Source of the DNA: JBBPYR01 sp038199755 | GTDB taxonomy: Bacteria; Chloroflexota; Ktedonobacteria; Ktedonobacterales; Ktedonobacteraceae | Assembly: GCA_038199755.1 (NCBI GenBank) | Contig: JBBPYR010000070.1 | Span: 7,783-71,782 of the forward strand | DNA length: 64,000 nt | Direction of reading: 5' to 3' | Shown here: one piece after another, positions 9,525 through 16,633 of the stretch | Numbering within the stretch: position 1 is the first letter of the stretch | Layout: each line of letters opens with the position of its first letter | Made by a program: the position numbers and the translations under genes | Notes under the pieces: generated by a model | Told to the model about the DNA's origin: nothing | What the model saw: the letters and a program-made list of their open reading frames with translations, nothing else | The model's database searches: none

Positions 9525-10560
9525 GTTGCACCTCGGTTGACGTGCCTGTTAATGTTTGCTTCAACTTCGTCATATGCTCCACTAATTTCTTAAAGCTGGT
9601 GAGTGGCTCTGAAAGCTCTTGTATTTCAGGTGCTCGTATTTCTAACAGCACGTTTTGTAGGGACTCTCTTGCCAGCCCGAACCCACTATTGGTTTTAGCA
9701 CCAAAACCGTGGATGCGGAACATAGCTCGAAGTCCTTTGGCAACGATTTGCAACTCCCTGCCGATTTGATTACGAGTTTCTTGCTCGTCTTTGCCGATGA
9801 GGTCAAATGGAATATAGAGCAAAGTGAAGACTCCTGTTGTGCCTGCTGGCACGCTCTCAAATGGGATGGGGTTCATCCCTACACGCTTCTTGCGATCCTG
9901 GGGATTAATGATTTCCATGCTCTTTGAGGTGAAGAAGGTCGGATAGAAATAGAGGCACCCTGCCTGAAAGTCCTTAGGGTCTTCATTCCCTTTTTCATTG
10001 CCGAATAGGTGCAGTATGTCTTCTTTTTTGCTTTCTGAATACCAAAGTGCTGCTCGTAAGTTCCCTTTCCATGATGTGGAGGCCACGTAGGGCAGTCCAA
10101 AGATTTTGTCTTTACGAACAGGATTGTCAATGATGTAAAAATCTTGTTCATCACGTGAAATGTAGGGCTGGGTTAGCGTGAATGTGAACTGTATGAAAAA
10201 TGAGTATGGAGGCAGAACAGCTAAGCTGATTCTTGGAGACTCAAATATATCCCTGTAATAGCGACTTCCATCTTTCCAGCGGTCGTCAAGTTCCTCTAAA
10301 CAATCAACACTACGATTTTTCTCTTGCCAGCTGGTACGAAAATTTATAGCATTTGCTCTGCGCGTTACAGCGAGGAATTCATAGGTTATTGTTGGTGGAA
10401 GGGCTGTGAGTAAGCTCTCTCTTGTTTCCTTTACTCTGTCTTCTGCCTCATTACGTTTTTGCCGATTTTCTGCTTTTTGTACATCTTTCTCTCGCTGATT
10501 CAACTCTTCTATTTGCTTAAAAGCACGTTGAAGCTCATGGCTCATGTAATCGCGGATCAT
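9514..10560 (-). CDS. RAMP-superfamily Cmr6-like (Cas7) subunit with charged N-terminal helix
   Basis: 348 residues. The RAMP core starts near residue 115 (FFIQFTFTLTQPYISRDE), continues with IFGLPYVASTSWKGNLRAALW, where family members have GxPYxPGSSLKGxLR, and has the glycine-rich loop GFGAKTNSGFGLA near residue 290. Before this core lies a very charged, probably coiled-coil stretch (about residues 8-48, rich in Glu, Lys, Arg and Gln) that standard Cmr6 proteins do not usually carry. ATG overlaps the cmr1 stop (ATGA) with AAGGAGG in front. Position between cmr1 and cas10 fits the cmr6 slot of III-C loci. The Cmr6 assignment is moderate, the RAMP assignment high. Confidence 0.75.
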   Translation of the reverse strand: MIRDYMSHELQRAFKQIEELNQREKDVQKAENRQKRNEAEDRVKETRESLLTALPPTITYEFLAVTRRANAINFRTSWQEKNRSVDCLEELDDRWKDGSRYYRDIFESPRISLAVLPPYSFFIQFTFTLTQPYISRDEQDFYIIDNPVRKDKIFGLPYVASTSWKGNLRAALWYSESKKEDILHLFGNEKGNEDPKDFQAGCLYFYPTFFTSKSMEIINPQDRKKRVGMNPIPFESVPAGTTGVFTLLYIPFDLIGKDEQETRNQIGRELQIVAKGLRAMFRIHGFGAKTNSGFGLARESLQNVLLEIRAPEIQELSEPLTSFKKLVEHMTKLKQTLTGTSTEVQHEQ

Positions 10561-11627
10561 TTCTCCTCCTTGAAGATACGGTCCTCCAGGTACTTCACTA
10601 TATCGCTGTACTTGTTAGGATTAAAATCGAGCCAGTAGCGAAAGTTGTCTCTATAAATCTCTTCGAGAAGACTATAAATTTCGTCGAGAACCTCGCTGCG
10701 TGATGGATGAGTACCTGCTAGTTTGGGTATCCAGCCCCATATACGAATGGTACCGTTGTCGTAGGGATAGGACATCATGATTTTTGCACCGCGACGTTCC
10801 CTATACACTGAACCCATAATAGTATGGCGCAATTCAACATCCTTAAACATCTCTCGGAACATGCCACGGATATCGTATTTGAGGTCGAAGGTATCTAATT
10901 CGCTGGCTGAAGTCACCTTTACGCTGGCAAAGAACATGTTATGTAACGAGGGTAGGTCGTCATAGTAGTCATAATAGTTTCTTCTATCTTTGTTGTTTTC
11001 ATGCTTTTCAACGAGCTGTTTCAAATGATTTAACAAAGGTTGTGTGCTCTGACGATCTACCACATGTACCACACCGAGCCCCAGCTGTGGCTTAGCACCG
11101 AGGCTTCCCCTGTCTGCTATCAGTTGGAGCAGGGCAGCAATAACGTCAGGATCAAGCATCTCTTTACCTCCTTCTTTTAGAGGAAGAGTTGCGATAATTT
11201 CCAAGGTGACATCGCCATAGAGAGGATCGCTACTTAGATACCATTTGGGATCACGATCTGCGGGATGATCTCTTGAGAGTGTGAATACTCGTCTTCCTGA
11301 TTTATCCATAAAGCCTGCTGATGGTTTTTTGGGTTCCAAGCTTTCCTCACTCACAATGAGTTTGAAACGTCTTGCCCAGCTTGTTGCACCAAATAGACGA
11401 CACACATCACACAAGCCTTGGTAGGGTTCTTCCTGTTTATCATAGATACAGGGTTTGTCCATACCACAAACACGTCCCCCTACGCCTCGTACCAACACTT
11501 CATACCACCAGCGTAGACTTCCCATGATGCCTGTGATATGGAGTCCGCTATCAGATCTACCATCTGCGCCACCAGTCCAAAGAGGTGTGAGTGTCTTCAA
11601 TTTGATGGTTAAGGAGTTAGTTATCAT
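10557..11627 (-). CDS. cmr1: type III RAMP protein Cmr1
   Basis: 356 residues from the ATG at 11627 (GGAG seven bases upstream); an in-frame ATG at 11654 lacks a good binding site. The N-terminus IKLKTLTPLWTGG followed by GIMGSLRWWYEVLVRGVGG is diagnostic for Cmr1, the Cas7-like protein at the head of the Cmr complex. A Cys-containing stretch (CDVCRLFGATSWARRF) follows, as in other Cmr1 proteins. It is the first gene of the operon and is preceded by a good sigma70-like promoter at 11683-11711. No cas1, cas2, cas6 or CRISPR repeat is near, so crRNAs must come from elsewhere. Confidence 0.9.
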   Translation of the reverse strand: MITNSLTIKLKTLTPLWTGGADGRSDSGLHITGIMGSLRWWYEVLVRGVGGRVCGMDKPCIYDKQEEPYQGLCDVCRLFGATSWARRFKLIVSEESLEPKKPSAGFMDKSGRRVFTLSRDHPADRDPKWYLSSDPLYGDVTLEIIATLPLKEGGKEMLDPDVIAALLQLIADRGSLGAKPQLGLGVVHVVDRQSTQPLLNHLKQLVEKHENNKDRRNYYDYYDDLPSLHNMFFASVKVTSASELDTFDLKYDIRGMFREMFKDVELRHTIMGSVYRERRGAKIMMSYPYDNGTIRIWGWIPKLAGTHPSRSEVLDEIYSLLEEIYRDNFRYWLDFNPNKYSDIVKYLEDRIFKEEK

Positions 11628-11682
11628 GCTATGCTCCAACAATTTTGTATGCATGCTTCTTAATGCACTATACTAGTGTAGT

Positions 11683-11711
11683 ACTCTACCAAATTCTGCA
11701 AAAGCTGTCAA
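11683..11711 (-). promoter_or_regulatory. predicted promoter of the CRISPR/PARIS-like operon
   Basis: On the minus strand a perfect -35 box TTGACA (plus 11706-11711) is followed after 17 bases by TAGAGT (plus 11683-11688). Transcription would begin near 11676 and give a leader of about 50 bases before cmr1. No other comparably strong promoter was seen inside the tightly overlapping operon. Confidence 0.55.
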
Positions 11712-11837
11712 TCAAAGTACAGAATGGGAGTTGTCAATATATCTCACTTTATCCTCTATTCTGCCGATAATGCCAAAATTAGGGCCTATGCACGTCTTTT
11801 AAAAGACCATTCTTTTGGATGGTCTATGAAAAATAGC

Positions 11838-11866
11838 TTGTCATATGTATCAGTATGCTTTACACT
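11838..11866 (+). promoter_or_regulatory. predicted promoter of the pseudokinase gene
   Basis: TTGTCA at 11838-11843, 17-base spacer, TACACT at 11861-11866, upstream of the start at 11933. It is divergent from the CRISPR operon promoter; about 125 bases separate the two. Confidence 0.4.
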
Positions 11867-11932
11867 TGCATCAGTATAAATTCTTCCATTTTCACGCTCT
11901 ACTTATAACTCTATGCCATGGGGGAGGACATC

Positions 11933-14203
11933 ATGATTAGTCCAGGCAGCTTTATTGGCAATTATCGTATACTTTCTCCACTCTCAAGTGATGCCATTAG
12001 TCAAAACTTTTTAACCGAAAACACTTCTTCACACGGCGCACCCGTTGCGCTGTGCATGTGGAATGGCGTGTCTCTCACGACTCCGCAGGAGCGTGACGCA
12101 TTTTTGCAAGAGGCACGTGAACTTATCAAACTGAGACATCCGTATATTGTGTCTACACTCGACGCTAGCATAGAGAATGAGCACCCTTATCTCGTCTCTG
12201 AGTACATCTATAGCCCTGTTGGCACACTGCAAGACCGTATTCAGCGCCAGACGCCGCAACCGTTCTCACAAGTGGAGGCGTTGAACATCCTCGCCCAGGT
12301 TGGTCAAGCCCTCGCTTATGCTCACCAGCAAAACGTACTACATCGCCAACTGGCCCCTGGACAGATTGTATTCAACACACGTAGCGAAGCGGTATTGGGC
12401 AGCTTTGGCCTAGCAACTATTCAAGAAAGTGTAGCACGACAATTCACCGGATCTATTGGACAAACAATAGACCCATTTCAGGCTCCAGAGCAACAACGCG
12501 GCGCGCTTCGCAAGAGCAAGCTCGACGATCAATACTCACTAGGAAGTATTGCCTATGCCCTGTTGACTGGTTACGTACCAATGCAGCCTCCCATCGCACC
12601 GACCCAGCGTAACTCTTTCTTGCCCATCTTTATTGAGCGTGCCATTCTCAAAGCCATGTCACCACAACCGACGGAACGTTATGTGAATGTCAACGCCTTT
12701 TTGACTGCTGTCGGTGCGCTACCAGATGAGGGGACATATATCCATCACTCCTCAGATGCATTCCCGCCGCTTGCTGCGCAACCAACGCCACGACCAGTAG
12801 TGCAAGAGCAGGTAATTTTACCTAGTCCCTATCTGGGTGCAACTCCTCCTCCGGCAGGCGGGCAGCGCATGGGCCAGGTCGTGCTCAATGGAAGCGGCAC
12901 CATGGAGGCACTACCGCCACAGTGGGCAAATACCATTCCACCTGCACCGCTAGCAGCCCCGGTGCCTCCCCAGATGGCTCCCGCAATGGCTCCCCGTCCA
13001 CCCATCAATAACAACCAGAACCAAGGAAAGCGCCCAAACCTTACGCGCCGCGCCTTGCTGATCGCCCTGTTCGTCGTGCTCTTGCTGGCATTGACGGGCC
13101 TGGGAGCCTTCGCCTATACGCTCGTTCCCGCTAGTAGTGCCACGGTGACACTCACACCCAGCACGCAGCACGTGGGCAACGCCTATACCGTCACCCTGGT
13201 TTCCGGTCAGGCCGATGCCACCCAGGGACAGGTGGCGGCACACATCATCTCTTTCTCGGCAAAACCACAAACCAAGACCGTGCCCGCCACTGGCAAGGGA
13301 CACCAGAATGCGACATCAGCGACTGGCACACTCACCTTTAGCAACGTGGGCAAAGACTCAGATATCGCGCCCAACCAGACACTCACCAGCAATAGCGGTG
13401 TACAAGTCGTTACCGATGGCGAAGTGGTGATCAAAGTAGGTGGCACAGCAACCGTAAGCGCACACGTTGCCACGGCTGGAGCTGGTGGCAATATTGGTGC
13501 CTTTGATGTCAATAACACCTATAACGTTATTGATAACAAGACACAGCAAGCACTCACAACCGTCACGATCCAAAATACCGCCGCCTTCACAGGGGGGCAG
13601 AATGCCTCAGACTTCACCTTTGTGCAGCAAAGTGACCTTGACGGCGTGAGCACACCCCTCGTTTCTCAAATGACAACAGAGGCACAAGCTGGCGCACAGC
13701 AACAGGTCGGGCCAAACGAGAAGCTGGTGAGCGACCTGAAATGTAGTCCAGTCGTAACCTCTGATAACAAAGTGAATGCACACGCCACGACAGCCACGGT
13801 ACAGGTGACAGTGAAATGCGTCGGCGAGGCCTACACCGATCAAGCACTACAGGCAATGGCGATAATGCTCCTCAAGGCGGACGCCACCCAGAAATTGGGT
13901 AGCACCTTTGCCTTAGCGGGCAATGTCGTCACAGCCACGCCCACTCTTGGCAACGTTGACCCGAATGGCACCGCCACCTTCAGCGTCAAAGCCGATAGCA
14001 TCTGGGCGTTCCAATTCACCGATGCCCTGAAACAACAAATGGCACACGCCATCGCGGGCAAATCGGTTGCGGATAGCACCACCATTCTACAAAAATTCAC
14101 TGGCATCAGTAAGGTGAGCATTCAAACGGCGGGCTTTGGCTGGGCCGTTCCCTCCAACCCACAAAACATCACCTTCAATGCCACATCCGTTGCAGGGTTA
14201 TAA
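11933..14203 (+). CDS. membrane-anchored serine/threonine pseudokinase with extracellular domain
   Basis: 756 residues from the ATG at 11933, which has GGGGAGG six bases upstream; the ATG at 11918 precedes that site and is less likely. An N-terminal kinase fold (residues about 10-265) is clear, with ARELIKLRHPYIV, HQQNVLHR, APEQQ and DDQYSLGSIAYALLTG. But the catalytic residues are gone: the VAIK lysine is Cys41 (VALC), HRD is HRQ (Gln139), the metal-binding Asn is Gln144, DFG is SFG (Ser157), and no glycine loop is seen. A Pro/Gln linker, one membrane helix near residues 375-400, and a large Thr/Ala/Val-rich outer domain follow, like those in Ktedonobacteria-type kinases. Probably a sensor or scaffold, not an enzyme. 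Confidence 0.85.
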   Translation: MISPGSFIGNYRILSPLSSDAISQNFLTENTSSHGAPVALCMWNGVSLTTPQERDAFLQEARELIKLRHPYIVSTLDASIENEHPYLVSEYIYSPVGTLQDRIQRQTPQPFSQVEALNILAQVGQALAYAHQQNVLHRQLAPGQIVFNTRSEAVLGSFGLATIQESVARQFTGSIGQTIDPFQAPEQQRGALRKSKLDDQYSLGSIAYALLTGYVPMQPPIAPTQRNSFLPIFIERAILKAMSPQPTERYVNVNAFLTAVGALPDEGTYIHHSSDAFPPLAAQPTPRPVVQEQVILPSPYLGATPPPAGGQRMGQVVLNGSGTMEALPPQWANTIPPAPLAAPVPPQMAPAMAPRPPINNNQNQGKRPNLTRRALLIALFVVLLLALTGLGAFAYTLVPASSATVTLTPSTQHVGNAYTVTLVSGQADATQGQVAAHIISFSAKPQTKTVPATGKGHQNATSATGTLTFSNVGKDSDIAPNQTLTSNSGVQVVTDGEVVIKVGGTATVSAHVATAGAGGNIGAFDVNNTYNVIDNKTQQALTTVTIQNTAAFTGGQNASDFTFVQQSDLDGVSTPLVSQMTTEAQAGAQQQVGPNEKLVSDLKCSPVVTSDNKVNAHATTATVQVTVKCVGEAYTDQALQAMAIMLLKADATQKLGSTFALAGNVVTATPTLGNVDPNGTATFSVKADSIWAFQFTDALKQQMAHAIAGKSVADSTTILQKFTGISKVSIQTAGFGWAVPSNPQNITFNATSVAGL

Positions 14204-14204
14204 G

Positions 14205-14249
14205 AATGAGGGTGTGTATGAAGCCATTAGCTTCATACACACCCTCATT
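14205..14249. terminator. long perfect hairpin between convergent genes
   Basis: A perfect 20-base-pair inverted repeat (14205-14224 and 14230-14249) with a 5-base loop starts two bases after the pseudokinase stop and ends 17 bases before the thrS stop. It can act as a bidirectional terminator although the following T-run is weak (GTCTGTCTC). Confidence 0.75.
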
Positions 14250-14266
14250 GTCTGTCTCAGACGGTG

Positions 14267-16057
14267 TTATAAATCGTGGCTTTTCGTGTCGATGATCCCC
14301 TTTACACGCTCGATAAATTGCGTCAGCGGCATCGACTTCAAGTCCACATTCGTACGCAGGCGCACGGAAGCAGCTTCGGAGGCGGCCTCTTTATCGCCAA
14401 CCACCAGCATGTAAGGAATTTTCTGGAGTTGGGCATCACGAATCTTCGAGTTCATGCGCTCACCACGCGCATCAACCTCGACCCGCAGACCAGCGGCTTT
14501 CAGCTTTTCCTGCACGCTATTCGCATACTCCACATGACGGTCAGCAATCGGAATGACCATCGCCTGTACAGGTGACAGCCAGACAGGGAAGGCACCGCCA
14601 TAATGCTCGATCAGCATCGCCATGAAGCGTTCCGTCGAACCCGTTACGGCGCGGTGAATCATCACCGGACGATGCGTATGCCCATCTTCAGCAACATACT
14701 CCAACTCGAAATTCTCCGGTTGCACCATGTCTAGCTGAATCGTCGAGCATTGCCATTCGCGCCCCAAAGCATCACGTACCATGAAGTCAATCTTGGGGCC
14801 GTAGAAAGCGGCTTCACCAATACCGATCTGGTATTCAATGCCTCGACTCTCGACCGCATCCCGTAACGCGCTCTCGGCCATATGCCAGACCTCGTCGCTC
14901 CCAACATACTCGTCTTTCTTTTGTGGATCGCGCAGCGAAAGACGAATCCAGTAGTCCTTCAGACCATACGTCTTGAAGACCTCCAACGTCAGGTCCACGG
15001 CGTTATTAAACTCTTGCTGAATCTGGTCAGGGCGCAAAAACACGTGGGCATCATCCTGCGTGAGGCTCCGCACACGCGCCAAGCCTGTGAGCGTACCGGC
15101 CTTTTCATAGCGGTAGAGCGTGGCAAACTCCGCATAGCGCACGGGCAACTCACGATAACTATGCATCTGTGACTTGTAGAGCAGGATATGATGCGGGCAG
15201 TTCATAGGCTTGAGAATATACGCATCATCCTCCGACGTTTCCTGCTCACCCTTCATGACTGGGAACATATTCTCGCGATACGTATACCAGTGCTTTGACG
15301 TTTTGTACAGATGCACCTTGCCCAGATGTGACGTCCACACGTGCTGATAGCCGTAGTGTTCCTGCGTCACACGCACGTAGTTTTCCATCAGGTAACGCAG
15401 CGTCTCGCCACGCGGCAAGAACATCGGCACACCGGCAGGCAAGTCATCGCTCAACACAAACAGCTTGAGTTCGCGACCGAGTTTACGGTGGTCGCGCTTC
15501 AGTGCCTCTTCCAAACGCCACAAGTACTGATCGAGTTCTTCCTGCGTAAACCACGCCGTGCCATAAATGCGTTGCAGCATGGGGCGTCGCTCGTCACCAC
15601 GCCAATAGGCACCCGCCACCCGCATCAGCTTGATTGGCCCGATTTCGCCCGTATTCGCCACGTGTGGGCCACGACAAAGATCAAGGAATTCGTTCTGCTG
15701 ATAGATACCCACCTCGGCATCAGGCAGGTTTTCAATAATCTCTACCTTATAATTCTGACCCTTCTCGCCGAAGTACGCCAAGGCCTTTTCACGCGCCCAG
15801 CGATCACGCACGAAGGGATACTTGCCCGCGATGATGCGCCGCATTCGCTGCTCAATTTCGGGCAGGTCTTCCGGCGTCAGGGCGCGGGGCAGATCAAAAT
15901 CATAATAGAAGCCATCTTCAATCGCGGGTCCAATGCCGAAGCGTGCATCAGGGAACAGCTCCTGGACCGCCTCAGCCATAACGTGTGCGGCAGAGTGCCG
16001 CATACGCTGAATCGGCGTATACCCCACCGACTCTTCTAACTCTAGTTCCACTGACAT
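14267..16057 (-). CDS. thrS: threonyl-tRNA synthetase lacking the TGS domain
   Basis: Charges tRNA-Thr. 596 residues from the ATG at 16057 (AGAGAGG upstream). The protein starts directly with the N2 editing domain (HSAAHVMAEAV, CRGPHVANTG), then the class II catalytic core: motif 2 with MNCPHHILLYKS supplying the zinc Cys, RYEKAGTLTGLARVRSLTQDDAHVF, motif 3 near HRAVTGSTERFMAMLIEHYGG, and a C-terminal anticodon-binding domain from about residue 495. The N-terminal TGS domain of most bacterial enzymes is absent. The frame extends upstream to 16105, but that part lies inside the T-box terminator, so 16057 is preferred. Expression is probably controlled by the T-box leader at 16104-16440. Confidence 0.97.
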   Translation of the reverse strand: MSVELELEESVGYTPIQRMRHSAAHVMAEAVQELFPDARFGIGPAIEDGFYYDFDLPRALTPEDLPEIEQRMRRIIAGKYPFVRDRWAREKALAYFGEKGQNYKVEIIENLPDAEVGIYQQNEFLDLCRGPHVANTGEIGPIKLMRVAGAYWRGDERRPMLQRIYGTAWFTQEELDQYLWRLEEALKRDHRKLGRELKLFVLSDDLPAGVPMFLPRGETLRYLMENYVRVTQEHYGYQHVWTSHLGKVHLYKTSKHWYTYRENMFPVMKGEQETSEDDAYILKPMNCPHHILLYKSQMHSYRELPVRYAEFATLYRYEKAGTLTGLARVRSLTQDDAHVFLRPDQIQQEFNNAVDLTLEVFKTYGLKDYWIRLSLRDPQKKDEYVGSDEVWHMAESALRDAVESRGIEYQIGIGEAAFYGPKIDFMVRDALGREWQCSTIQLDMVQPENFELEYVAEDGHTHRPVMIHRAVTGSTERFMAMLIEHYGGAFPVWLSPVQAMVIPIADRHVEYANSVQEKLKAAGLRVEVDARGERMNSKIRDAQLQKIPYMLVVGDKEAASEAASVRLRTNVDLKSMPLTQFIERVKGIIDTKSHDL

Positions 16058-16103
16058 ACCAACATTCCTCTCTGAATAATGATTTGAATTATCATCAGAC
16101 AAC

Positions 16104-16440
16104 AAAAAAACCTTTTCATCCCCTCAAGGGACGAAAAGGCATTCAATGTATGAACTCTTCGTGGTTCCACCCAGCTTTCGCTGCTTCAGCCTCAACAACG
16201 ATCACAACAACACGACATGCACAATCTGGATACGTGTTGTCTCTCGTTCTTGCGCACAAAAAGCATGCGCTTTAAGCAGCCTATAACGTAGCTGGAACGT
16301 GTACCTTACTGACTCGGTACAGGCTCACGAGGGGTATCTGCCTCTTACTGGTCGGAGCACTTTCAGCCGCCGATGCTTCCTCTCTGCTTACCATTGGGAA
16401 GGGACATGTCTCGTTTTCGCCATTAGAATTCTTCTTTTAC
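16104..16440 (-). promoter_or_regulatory. T-box leader of thrS
   Basis: Upstream of thrS, the minus strand carries GGGTGGAACCACGAA (plus 16158-16172), the T-box antiterminator sequence that pairs with the acceptor end of uncharged tRNA. Directly downstream is a strong terminator: stem 16111-16139 with a TCAA loop and a run of seven T. Further upstream are stem I-like elements, including GCTGAAAG, and an ACC triplet (a Thr codon, plus strand GGT near 16335) that could be the specifier, though its pairing was not modelled. A promoter TTGTCG, 18 bases, TATTAC (plus 16466-16471 and 16442-16447) would start transcription near 16435. Low tRNA-Thr charging should raise thrS expression. Confidence 0.85.
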
Positions 16441-16633
16441 TGTAATACAGCTTACCATACATTCCCGACAAAGTAAATAGTTTTTTCCAGACGGCTTTCC
16501 CAGAAAAAAGACTTGACCACCGTTGAGTTAGGTGTTATTGTGATAACAACTTCGGAATATGTGCCCTTCATAATGCAGCACAATCTTACATTGACACACA
16601 ACTTTTCCTTAAGCAGATCAGGAGCTTATCATC

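Noticed and set aside
16057..16105. Upstream extension of thrS to 16105
   Set aside because: The extra codons lie in and next to the T-box terminator, and the ATG at 16057 has the ribosome binding site.
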